Of a DNA stretch of 64,000 nt, positions 38,831 through 48,547 are shown piece by piece. Source of the stretch: Rhizophagus irregularis (Eukaryota > Glomeromycota > Glomeromycetes > Glomerales > Glomeraceae); assembly GCF_026210795.1 (NCBI RefSeq), contig NC_089446.1:372001-436000 (forward strand). Direction: 5' to 3'. Under the pieces are notes generated by a model. It searched no databases. It was not told where the DNA came from and was given only the letters and a program-made list of their open reading frames with translations. Every line of letters starts with the position of its first letter. The stretch's first letter is position 1. Made by a program: the position numbers and the translations under genes.

Positions 38831-38947
38831 AATAATAAGTAATATCCTGGCTAATTAGGAATAAGTAAAATTTTTACTTTAGAATCGGCCTATCAGCCGA
38901 TCATTTATCCGTAAATTTTACTTATTCCTAATTTATTCAGGATATTA
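38831..38947. mobile_element. Foldback MITE, 117 bp (TAATATCCTG arms)
   Basis: The left arm TAATATCCTGGCTAATTAGG continues AATAAGTAAAATTTTTAC, and the right arm is its inverse with few differences (ends CAGGATATTA). The middle contains a second dyad, ATCGGC...GCCGAT, so the whole element can fold into one long hairpin. It ends about 175 bp before the F-box gene ATG and may lie in its promoter. Confidence 0.7.
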
Positions 38948-39122
38948 TACTCTTACACAAAAAAAATATGTAAATCGTGACTTTATCAGTATTACAACTA
39001 GTATTACAACTAGTTATTTATGTTACACACAATAATTGTGCGACAATATCGGAAATCAAATTAATGTAATTTATCCGGTCGTGAAACACAATTACCTTAC
39101 TTTTTTTTTCTCTTCGTTTAAA

Positions 39123-40652
39123 ATGTCATGTTCGAAACTAATAAACTTACCTGAATTAACTTATGAAGTTATAAAATATTTTCAAAATGATTATTCAACC
39201 TTACATTCATGTGTTTTAGTTAACAGATTATGGTGTCGTTTAGCGATTCCATTATTATGGGAAAATCCATTTTCAATTCCTACTGGAAATTATAACTTTA
39301 TTGAAATTTACCTACATAATTTAAATGGTGAATTAAAAACAAAATTTAATGAACATAAAATTAATGAAAATCTGTTACTTTCCAACACACTTTTCAATTA
39401 TCCTAGTTTTATAAAATATTTGGATTTGTTGAAATTTTCTACTTCTGTTCGAAAGTGGTTTTATAATGCTAAAATTAAAAAATCAGAATTGGTAGAAGAT
39501 ATAGAAGATACTAAAAAACTAATTATTATATCATTATTAAAAATATTTATTGATAATGAAGTAAATTTACATACCCTTGAAATTAATATAAATAATTATA
39601 TCACATATATTGAAGGTATTCTTGAGTTAACCTTACAAAATCCAAATTTCATTCGCAATATTAAAAATTTAAAAATTTCTATTTTAACGAGATTTAGGGA
39701 TAATAGTTCACCAATTGACAATCTTGTATTACAAGTAATTAATTTACATCAAAATCTTAAAAAAGTTATATTAAGTTATTATAATCTCCCTTTTTATCAA
39801 TCTTTATTATTATCAAATGATTATAATTGTTCAAATACTTTAAATATTATCACATTATACAATGTTAATTTTGAAGGTATAATTTATTTAAATAAAATTT
39901 TTGAACAATTAAACGTTTTAGAATCTGTTCATATCATTCATTGTCTTTCTTTAAATACTAGTTTTATTCAACAAATTCTTAATTTAACCAAACCATTTAA
40001 ATTAAAATCTTTATTCATAAATGTATCATCAAACATTGATGAATCATTATTATTATTATTACAAAAATCTGGTGGTTATTTAAAAAATTTCAGTGTCGAT
40101 CGTTTAACGTATTTCGAGAGCGAACTTGTACAACAAATACTTGCATTAGTTATAAAATGTTGTAAAAATATCGAATTTCTTGGTATTTATGGAATCACAT
40201 ATGAGAATGTTTATCCAGTACTCAATTTGATTGAAAATATAAAACAAAATCTTAGTTGTCTTTCTGTCAGCTGCGTATTAGATAATAGTACTAGTTCAAT
40301 TTTATTACAAAATTTAGGACAAATTCTTCCTTCAAAATTAGAATATTTAGATTTGACTCTTGGTATTGAAATAAGTGATTTTAAAGTATTCCTAAAAAAT
40401 ACCCAAGGTACTTTTATTAAGAAATTGTTAATTAGAGATTCAATAAGGAAAGCTAATTATGATCTTTTACCTTATATAAAAAAAAATATAATGAAGGAGA
40501 AAAGAGTCAAGTATTTGAATTTTAGGAATTTTAATAAGGAATTGTTTGATTATAGAGATATAGTGAAGGAATTTAAGTCACATAATATTATAGTTCAAAA
40601 ATACAATGATTTACACTTCGACATTTATCAATTTATGCGGAAACTTGATTAA
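39123..40652 (+). CDS. F-box/LRR protein, 509 aa, single exon
   Basis: Start chosen at ATG 39123 (MSCSKLINLPELTYEVIKYF); an in-frame Met 29 codons upstream is followed by non-F-box residues. The F-box is at about residues 7-50 (LPELTYEVIKYF...CVLVNRLWCRLAIPLLW). The rest is a chain of degenerate leucine-rich repeats (LHTLEININ, LKKVILSYYN, LKSLFINVS, LEYLDLTLG). This layout is very common in glomeromycotan genomes: the F-box should bind Skp1 of an SCF ubiquitin ligase and the repeats should pick the substrate, which is unknown. It has no introns. A decayed paralogue lies downstream at 41747-43160 on the same strand. Confidence 0.88.
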   Translation: MSCSKLINLPELTYEVIKYFQNDYSTLHSCVLVNRLWCRLAIPLLWENPFSIPTGNYNFIEIYLHNLNGELKTKFNEHKINENLLLSNTLFNYPSFIKYLDLLKFSTSVRKWFYNAKIKKSELVEDIEDTKKLIIISLLKIFIDNEVNLHTLEININNYITYIEGILELTLQNPNFIRNIKNLKISILTRFRDNSSPIDNLVLQVINLHQNLKKVILSYYNLPFYQSLLLSNDYNCSNTLNIITLYNVNFEGIIYLNKIFEQLNVLESVHIIHCLSLNTSFIQQILNLTKPFKLKSLFINVSSNIDESLLLLLQKSGGYLKNFSVDRLTYFESELVQQILALVIKCCKNIEFLGIYGITYENVYPVLNLIENIKQNLSCLSVSCVLDNSTSSILLQNLGQILPSKLEYLDLTLGIEISDFKVFLKNTQGTFIKKLLIRDSIRKANYDLLPYIKKNIMKEKRVKYLNFRNFNKELFDYRDIVKEFKSHNIIVQKYNDLHFDIYQFMRKLD

Positions 40653-41746
40653 TTATTTAAAAATATTACATAAATAAAGCTTCTTTATATGTTTATTTAT
40701 TCTAGTTTAATAAAAATATGATGTTCATATATTTATTATAGATTATTATAGGAAACATTAAAATAACCTTCCAAATAGGAAAAAAATATAATTTCTTTTG
40801 GTTTTTGGTTTTTTTTAAAAAAAAGATATTTAAAGTTTAGACGGTATTAATGCACAAGTTATTAAAATTTAAAGATTTCAATATTGCTTCATTTTAATAA
40901 TTTTAAAACATCGTAACTTAAAAGATATTTAGCGTCAAAATTTGGAACAGAGTTTGCATATAAATTAAATAATATAGTATAAGTAAAAGTGATATTCTTT
41001 TTTGTTTTACTAAAAATTCATTTTATTTAAATTTTAAATCTATATTCTCTTATTTTCATGTAATTGTTTCATTAATTTAAAAGTAAATTTTACCTTTTAG
41101 ATCACGTTACTTCTGATAACGGCGCTCTGCGGTCCATAAAATCAATATTTGTTAAAAAATCAAAAATCTTAAACCAAAAATGACTTTACAGTTTGAAAAT
41201 CACTAAATATAAATATTATCTACTACATCTTTATCCTCATGATTTAAAATATTGTCATCATGAAAATCACAACAAATAAGAAAATAGATGATATATCATT
41301 CAAAACTGAATTCATTTTAGTTGCAATACAGAAATAAATTTATCCATAATTGCATTTTCACTTTTCTAAATCTATAAGTTTAATTAATTAAGATTACTAT
41401 ATTAATAAAGATACATATTAATTAAAATTTTCACTTACTCTAAAATTTAAATATATATTTAATATAAGGGAGCTTATAGATATTACGTAATTATCAAAGG
41501 GGGAGGGGTAACCAAAATCTTACGTTACACTTAATAAAATATATAATTTATAAATATTATAATTTGATTGGTTATTAAATCTGACAAGGGGGGGGAGGGG
41601 AGTAAGTTTATATTAAACTGAATATTACGTAATATATGTAACTCCCCTAATGTAAACTTTAGTTTTAATATATATAATAATAGAATTAAATAAATAACTT
41701 ACTTCTTATAATTATAATAATATATAATAAAATTTATTGCAGTTTT
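40653..41746. other. Spacer between F-box paralogues
   Basis: AT-rich, with one Harbinger-like MITE (41468-41647). No gene seen. Confidence 0.55.
41468..41647. mobile_element. PIF/Harbinger-like MITE, 180 bp, TAA flanks
   Basis: The element begins GGGAGCTTATAGATATTACG and, inverted from the right, reads GGGGAGTTACATATATTACG. Each side is flanked by TAA (41465-41467 and 41648-41650), matching the TWA target duplication of PIF/Harbinger elements. Its interior has two G-runs (GGGGGAGGGG and GGGGGGGGGAGGGG). Confidence 0.6.
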
Positions 41747-43160
41747 TGAAACTGTTGTTTAGCAATTCCATTATTATGGGAAGATCCATTTTCAATTAAA
41801 TTCCCTAAAAATTATCGGTTTATTGAAATTTATTTACATAATTTAAGTGATAATGATAAAACAAGATCCTTCAAATACTTTATTTAATTATCCTAAATTT
41901 ATTCAACGTTTAGATACACGTAATGTTTATAATTCTATTGGGCAATTACAATTGAAAAGAAGCATCCCAGCTATTCACTTCCACAAATATCAAAGTTTAC
42001 AAAACTTATGGTTGACTATGAAGAATTTGAATGTTTTGATGCGGCTTTTTAATTAATTTTACAAAATCCGAATTTGTTCATAATATTAAAGATTTAACAC
42101 TTGATTTTGATGAAATAACTGATAATGTAAGAAAATTTATAGGATTTCTCAGCTCTAATTGATTGCAATTTGATTTCATCTATTTTCATTTACATGTCAT
42201 GATTATCCAATAATTGAAGAAAATTTATCACAAATGATTATTAAATTTCAAGAAAACTTTAAAAAGATTTCATTTTGTTATTATATATCCCCTTTATATC
42301 CACTATTATCATTAAAAAATCCTAATTGTTCAAACACATTAAATACAATTACAGTATATTTCATCATACTAGCTTTGAAAATATAGATGTTTTAAGTGAA
42401 GTATTTAATCAATTGGATGTTTTAGAATCAATTCATATTGTTTCAGTTATTGTTATTCTCTAGATTCTAAATTTATTCAACAAATTAATAATATTACCAA
42501 ACCATTTAAATTAAAGTCTTTATTTTTGAAACAAAATGGATGAATTATTATTAGAACCATTAATACAAAAATCTGGCAATTATTTAGAAAATTTTGGAAT
42601 TATCAACTGTGAATTCCAACAATTAATACAATCACTTAAATTATATTGTAATAATATTAAATTGTTATATTTATCTATTGGGCGAAATAATCAGAATATT
42701 AATTTAGTATTCGATTTAATTAAAAATATGAGACAAAATCTTAATTATCTTATGATCGATTGCTCTTGTTACTTTAATACTAATAGAAATATTGAAATTA
42801 GTTCAATTATATTACAAAATTTAGGACAAATTCTTTCTTTTAAATTAGAATATTTAAATTTAGGTCTTTCAACTAATGGAAGTGATTTAGAAGTTTTCTT
42901 AAAAAATTCCTAAAATATTTATATCAAAAAATTGTTAATTAGAAATAAAGTAAAGAATGCAAAGAATGATGATATTTTACCCTATATAAAAGAATATATA
43001 ATGAAAAAGAATAAAAGTTAAATATTTAGCTATTTTAGAATTATTTCATAGAAAAGATGAAGATTTGTATTCTTTGAAAGATAAAGTAAAGGAATTTCAA
43101 TTACATGATATTCAAGATCTATATTATTATGACTTGGTTATTGATATTTATGATTTATAA
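41747..43160 (+). pseudogene. Decayed F-box/LRR paralogue
   Basis: The sequence follows the order of the gene at 39123 with many frame breaks: the F-box end (AIPLLW-ED/ENPFSI), then IEIYLHNL, NTLFNYP, LNTIT, KPFKLKSLF, ILQNLGQIL, KLEYLNLGL and the C-terminal PYIKEYIMKK region. The first part of the F-box is missing. A 125-codon open piece at 42536-42913 is only one fragment of the old gene. It is a tandem duplicate that has lost function. Confidence 0.85.
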
Positions 43161-43170
43161 ATGAAACTTA

Positions 43171-43426
43171 GGCCATTCCAAACTTAATTAGTTTAACGTC
43201 CTTTCCGGCTGAAAAATTTGAGGGGGGGGAGGGAATAATTTAAACAAACATGATATTTAAACATATCAAAATTTCTGGAAGTTTTCGGTTAAATCGAAAA
43301 TATTTGGTACACACAATTTCAGAAAAGAGAGGGGTGCTTTAAACATATGTGAACATATGTGTTTAAATTATTTTGAAATTTTCAAAAATAGGGGGACGTT
43401 AAACTAAAAATTAATTTGGAATGGCC
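43171..43426. mobile_element. PIF/Harbinger-like MITE, 256 bp, TTA flanks
   Basis: Ends GGCCATTCCAAACTTAATTA and, inverted, GGCCATTCCAAATTAATTTT (continuing AGTTTAACGTCC on both). TTA flanks each side (43168-43170 and 43427-43429). The interior has a G-run (GGGGGGGGAGGG) and a GAACATATGTGTTTAAA-like internal repeat. It is non-coding, inserted right after the decayed F-box copy. Confidence 0.7.
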
Positions 43427-44222
43427 TTATTAGCAATTTAGATTAATTCAAATATTGAAATTTTACTAAAATTCTTTTCCTTTATTATATTTTAATTAAA
43501 ATATAACAACTTGAAAATTTTAAAATAAAGAAATAGCATAATAATATAAAAGTAATTTATTTATAATTATAATATACACAAAAAAATTTGTGTTTTTTTT
43601 AAATTAATGATAAATGAAATTATTAGTTGTTTTATTAAAAAAAAAAATATATTTGAATTTTAATATTTTACTTTGCATATTCCAAATACATTACACACAC
43701 ATTCATAAATATAAAAATGTTTTCCCAGCTTTTCTTTCAAGTCTATAATTACCTGCCTTCTTCTCTCAAAAAAAAAATTATTATTGAGGGTGTCCGAGCT
43801 CATCAAACCTTATGTGTTAAAATTTCGGCAATCACATAATTGGTTCCATCTATACAGTAGTTAGATTTAAGACATATGTTGGGTAGATCTAATCCGTGAA
43901 ATTTTTTCTTTACCTATGCTGTTAAAACTTTATGCATCTTTTGGGATCTCTGTCCTTTTTCGCAGTTACTTTTTTGCATAAATACTTCAAAAAACAAGCC
44001 TTTTTTATACTTAATTTCTACTGCATATGAAAACAAAAGTTTTATTAGAATGAGGTAAAATATACTGCTTTATTTTATGCAATTATAGAGGCATTTTAAC
44101 AATTAGTTAAAGAAAATTACATTGCCATTTCGGAATACCAGTAATCAAAAATGGAAATGTGAAAATTGAATAATGAGATTTTACTTTATTGTGTCTCAGT
44201 AAAAAAAAACTCATCCTAAAAT

Positions 44223-45038
44223 TTACAATCCTAATTCCTTCTCTTTTTCAAAGTTTGACAATTCCAAAGCTCGGATTTTAACTTCTCTTTCTTTAATAGA
44301 CAATTCACGTTCTTTGAGAGCAAGATGTCTTTCTTTTTCGACTAAATCTTCTTCATCCGTATCTCTGTCACGTTTTTTTGAATTTTCTTTATAGATTGAT
44401 TTTAAAACATCAGGATTATCCCATAACGCATTGGCAAGCTTTACATGTTCCTTATTAATTAAAAGAAAAAATGGTTAGTATTAAATACATGTAAGTAACC
44501 TAGTAAAAGGAAGTTATCTTGATTATTAAGAAGGTACGTAACCAACTCCTCCTTCAGAATTAGTAGACTTCTTAATAATCAAAAAGAACTTCACCTTCAC
44601 GAAAGACAGTATATATATGGCCAGAAATGAGTTTGTTCTTACTTATTTCAACTTCACTAATGCAGTTAGTAAGTGCAAAACCATGACAAACTCTTACTTA
44701 TTTCAACCTTGCTACAAGGTGCAGAGCTTTAATAGGTTCTTACTTATTTCAACCCACTAAGGTGATTAGCGAAGTGCAGAATAACTCATTTCTTTCCTTT
44801 GGTAAGCTGACTTTCTTTTAAAGCTACTTACTTTTCTACTATTTATCAAATTTCGTGCTTGACTTCTTTCTTGTTCTGTTGATGAATCTTTTAACAAAAT
44901 ATCATTCATGTGTTTGTAGAATATTCTATGAATTTTGTTAGCATGACAACCGTTCGTCTTTTGAAGACACCAACTGTCAAAGTTAATCAATGACCATTTA
45001 GCAGAGTCTTGGTTGAAGTAGGATGCGTATTCTGACAT
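44223..45038 (-). CDS. Hypothetical two-exon coiled-coil protein, 144 aa, copy 1
   Basis: Exon 1 45038-44832 (MSEYASYFNQDSAKWSL to NLINSRK, 69 aa) and exon 2 44450-44223 (EHVKLANALWDNPDVLKSIY to EKELGL, 75 aa) join in phase 0 through GTAAGT...TAATAAG. The first half is rich in aromatic and Cys/His residues with no known domain; the second half is a charged coiled coil (KERHLALKERELSIKERE). The 381-bp intron is long for this genome and contains a hairpin and a triplicated 16-bp motif. The start is the Met closest to a TATATA upstream; an in-frame Met 23 codons further up is possible. Function unknown. An identical copy lies at 56968-57783. Confidence 0.6.
44518..44752. repeat. Intron repeats: 15-bp hairpin and triplicated motif
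   Basis: TTGATTATTAAGAAG and CTTCTTAATAATCAA form a perfect 15-bp stem with a ~35-nt loop. Then TCTTACTTATTTCAAC occurs three times about 50 bp apart (near 44637, 44687, 44733). On the transcribed strand each copy reads GTTGAAATAAGTAAGA and contains a donor-like AGTAAGA. Confidence 0.65.
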
Positions 45039-45160
45039 TTTAACATAAAGTGAGTTTTTTATCGTATATAAAATGATAGAAGGTAATTTTAAGATATGAA
45101 TAAGCAACTTATATATTAATAGCTAACTTAAGGAAAATGTCCAATATTTATATTATTTTT

Positions 45161-45293
45161 CGCGACGCGCTCAAACTTAAGTATTTTTTATTTTTTGCAA
45201 CGCGCTCAAACTTAAGTATTTTTTATTTTTTGCAACGCGCTCAAACTTAAGTATTTTTTATTTTTCGTGACACACTCAAACTTAAGTATTTTA
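45161..45293. repeat. ~35-bp tandem repeat, 4 units, copy 1
   Basis: Four units of GCAACGCGCTCAAACTTAAG followed by TATTTTTTATTTTT; the outer units vary (CGCGACGCGC, CGTGACACAC). It lies upstream of the two-exon gene, so it is possibly promoter-proximal. Copy 2 at 57906-58040 differs only in T-run length. Confidence 0.85.
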
Positions 45294-45839
45294 CTATGAC
45301 TGCATGATCATGTAATATTTTGTTGGCGTATTTGATCATTTTTATTGATCACAGTTTTCTAATTAAATCAATTACAGAAGTATTTTACTATGATTGCATA
45401 ATCGTGTAACTAATAATAATTAGTCCGAAATGTTACGAAGGACTATATTTTATTCGTATCAGTTTCACAAATATCCTGTTGTCCGCCCAGCACGTGACGA
45501 TGTACATGATAACTACACTTCGGACTTGATAACAGTTTCCATTTTCTAGTAATAATTATTTTTATTTATTTTATATTTTGTTGGCGTATTTGATCATTTT
45601 TATTGATCATTGATTACTGAAAGAAATTCCCATGGTAGCAAGAGTTTCGATATGAACTAGAGTGGTGATGTTCATAAGCTTTTCCTGATAGAACTAATAG
45701 AATGAGGATAGAATAAATAGATATTGTTCTTTAAGTTATTTATTGATATTTGGCAACCGCAGAACTTTGGAATGAGACCAACAAACCTTGTACAAATTCA
45801 GTTACTATACTTGAGGAAGGGTCCAAGCCAAGCCTTGTG

Positions 45840-46465
45840 ATGATTGCTTTATGATAGATTCTGTCTTATCCTTAAGGAAACAACTGGGAGGTCCAAAGAG
45901 ACCAGTTCTTCCGCCAATTTATTTTGATCATTAACAATATTAATGGTTTTTATATCAAAATTTGCAATATCTTCAATGACCTCTGTTCTGTGAGATAATT
46001 CTGAGGTAGAACAGTTGGTAACTTTATTATTCCCTGACTCATCCAACTTCTCAATATTGTTAACAGTTTCTAGTACATACGCAGTATCAGAGGTATCACA
46101 CTGGAGTTTATTCTCCTTATTGCGTCACCTTGTTCCATCACTAACGCTTTTCTTATGCACCTCATCCAAAAATTATTCATCTCTTTCTTCTACGATGATT
46201 TTTCATGGTGGACTGCACCTGATTGAAGTTAGATGAGTTATTGTTAGGGGTATTATTACCCTTTGAGTCATTTTGCAACTGCTTCTGTTCCACTTTTGTA
46301 ATTCTATCTCTAAAGCTCAATATTCTCAGATTCTAACTCCTCGATTCTGGCCTTAAGTTTGGCATTCTCAGCATCACGCCTCATTCTCTTTTTTTACTTG
46401 TCATTATTAGAGCCTTGGCAATCCTGCGCTTAAATTCAGCTCTCATAAGAGCTAAAACATGATAT
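45840..46465 (-). pseudogene. Decayed coiled-coil gene (AEFKRRIAKAL family), copy 1
   Basis: On the minus strand LEYHVLALMRAEFKRRIAKAL, then RRDAENAKLKARIEELESEN and DRITKVEQKQLQNDSKG can be read in successive frames, and finally NYNxVNDQNKLAEELVSLD-type sequence. I recall the order RAEFKRRIAKAL-RDAENAKLKARIEELE-LQN-NNTPNNNSSNF from a large multi-copy family in Rhizophagus proteomes. Several frame breaks make this copy non-functional. It is flanked downstream by the two-exon gene in the same block. Confidence 0.65.
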
Positions 46466-47031
46466 TCGAGGTTTAAACCATCCCATTGAATTTTCACTTG
46501 CAGTGAAAATTAGAGTTATCATGAAAAATAAGTATTGTAATATAGGATTTTAGATTTTTTTTTGTGTACGTCATGTTTCAGAAACCCCGCAAATATGTAC
46601 ATTGTTTTCTTTCATCATATCTAATAAAGCTAGTTGTTTGGAAGAATCAAGTGATTTAACATTGGTTGCAGCTACTTTGAGTGATGATCAAATGTAATTA
46701 TAAATGTAATGTATGTTATTAAATTTAATTGCATCTATTACAAATAAAATATAACGTTTTATCAAACAAAAAAAAAAAAGTCTACTGGTGGAACTTATTA
46801 TAACTATTTTTGAATTAGATCTTTGATAGCTATATAAATGTATTTATTTATATTATATTTATGGTATAATAAAACCAAATTTATTACTATCAGAAGAGGT
46901 ATCATTTGAGTTTTGAATTATACTTCATAAAGTAGAAAAATGAATTTGTCACAGATTACTATTTAAAATAAATATTTATTGCGAATAAAATATACAAGTT
47001 ACATATGAGAAATTTTAATAAAAATATTCTT

Positions 47032-47094
47032 TTAGTTTTTGGAACTTTCCATTTTGTTTTGGACGAATGAAAACTTGAGCTTTATTAAAAATTT
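47032..47094 (-). pseudogene. 3' stub of the coiled-coil family gene
   Basis: The last 63 bp of the block match the 3' end of the gene at 59778-61800 (FLIK...SFVQNKMESSKN in frame) and nothing upstream of 47095 continues the match. The stub shows that the duplication broke inside that gene. Confidence 0.75.
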
Positions 47095-48235
47095 GTATAC
47101 CGAAAACTGCTAATAATTAAACGTTTACAATATGAGAATTGTTTAATATTAATCTAAAAATCTAAAAAAGAAAAAGTTGTTAACATTGTTTCATGTTAGT
47201 TTCATAACGCTATTCCACCATAATTTAGTATCTTTTTTTTTGTTTAAACTTTTAAAATAAATACTTACCGGCATATAAATAATATTTTAGTAAAAAAATC
47301 AATATTGTTATTGTTACATTTCTTGTATCCAGCATCGCTAAAGAAAAAATTTTAACTAATCATATTAAGCAATTGGTTACACTATTTTTCAGCGGAGTAA
47401 TACAAATTTGGCTAGTTAATTTCTAGGTAATATCACCAATTTGTATAACATCGTAACCTTAAATGGTAAATATATATTGTGAAATTGACTCTTACGGGTC
47501 TTACCACACTCTCGGTTACACATGTATCACTGTTAACCACAACTAATATACTTCCCATTTCATCAAAAATCATCATTAATCGTTATTGAAAACTTGCACA
47601 AAACAAACTAGATGAAATAAAGATCAACCACTCAAAAAAATCTAAGTCCCCAGATAAATTTACGTGACATGCGACGCTAAATGTCACCATGTAACCGAGG
47701 GTGGTTTGGCATTATGATATCTTTGTAGTTATACAGTTTATTATTTTTGGAAAGATTTAGCTATAAACATTTACTTTCAAATAGAAAAACACATTAAGTT
47801 TATGAAGCATTTGTGAATTGAATTTTAATTAATAACATTCAAATATTATCAACAATAACGTAAAAAAGTTAATGTCAAAAAATCAGCAGTATAGAAACAT
47901 TTGTGGTAGAATGATGGGAATTTTATTCTCAATTTCGGTATATAGTAAAAAAGCTAAAAAATAGTATAAATTACAAAGACACATGTAGTTAATTAAAAGT
48001 ATACCATATATAAATTAACTGAAAATTTCTCAAATATTATGGAAGAGTATAAATAAAAAAAAATTTTATGCAGATAAATACATATATATTATTATAAGCC
48101 TAAATATAAAAAAATTACTAAATTAAAATTTATTTTTAATTTATCAATAATAAATCCAGCTTTCAAATAAGATATAATTTGATGTAATGATCATCCAATT
48201 ATTTAATTTTAATTTTTCCGAGATTTTCTGAATTT
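47095..48235. other. Intergenic
   Basis: AT-rich; one possible MITE (47498-47714), no gene. Confidence 0.5.
47498..47714. mobile_element. Possible MITE with CTTACCACACT-like ends
   Basis: CTTACCACACTCTCGGTTAC at the left pairs with an inverted, diverged copy at the right (reads CCAAACCACCCTCGGTTAC). The end resembles that of the element at 52449 (CTTACCACACTTCCCTG). No target duplication seen. Confidence 0.35.
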
Positions 48236-48400
48236 TCCCGAAACCCATTTTTACATAAATTAATAGGATGGTTGCATGGATCAACTATTACAGTATTACC
48301 AGACAATTTCGTATGGTTGGCTCCGGCCTTCAAGTTACATGTCTTGAGGACTTGTTTGGAATTTATGGAAGGCCACCCATTTACTAGCGGGTTGGGATGA
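48236..48400 (+). CDS. Coding-like fragment upstream of the micro-exon array
   Basis: A frame reading KLIGWLHGSTITVLPDNFVW, then LAPAFKLHVLRTCLEFMEGH, ends at TGA 48398-48400. Codon use and hydrophobic patterning look real, but there is no start codon and no recognised family. It could be an exon of the array that follows or a separate gene remnant. Confidence 0.35.
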   Translation, partial: SRNPFLHKLIGWLHGSTITVLPDNFVWLAPAFKLHVLRTCLEFMEGHPFTSGLG

Positions 48401-48547
48401 GATCGAATTTTACATTATAGGACTGAATAAAAAAAAATGAATCTTTTATTAAAGTTGAGTTAGGATCCTTCTTTATGAGTTTTGAAGTATGTACTTCGAA
48501 TTTTTTATTTTAATTATTTTGAAGAAATTATTATCAGTTATTTTTTT

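Larger units (their letters stand above)
43840..47094. repeat. 3.26 kb segmental duplication, copy 1
   Basis: This block recurs at 56585-59840 in direct orientation. By eye the two differ by about three substitutions plus length changes in T and A runs. It carries a two-exon minus-strand gene, a ~35-bp tandem repeat, a decayed coiled-coil gene and, at its right end (47032-47094), the last ~63 bp of the coiled-coil gene found intact at 59778. The ends show no inverted repeat and no target duplication. Confidence 0.95.

Noticed and set aside
46015-46236. Plus-strand 73-codon frame (and its copy at 58762)
   Set aside because: It lies antisense to the decayed coiled-coil gene, which explains the sequence better.
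43840-47094. The duplicated 3.26 kb block as an intact transposon
   Set aside because: No inverted or direct terminal repeats, no target duplication, and one end lies inside a host gene.
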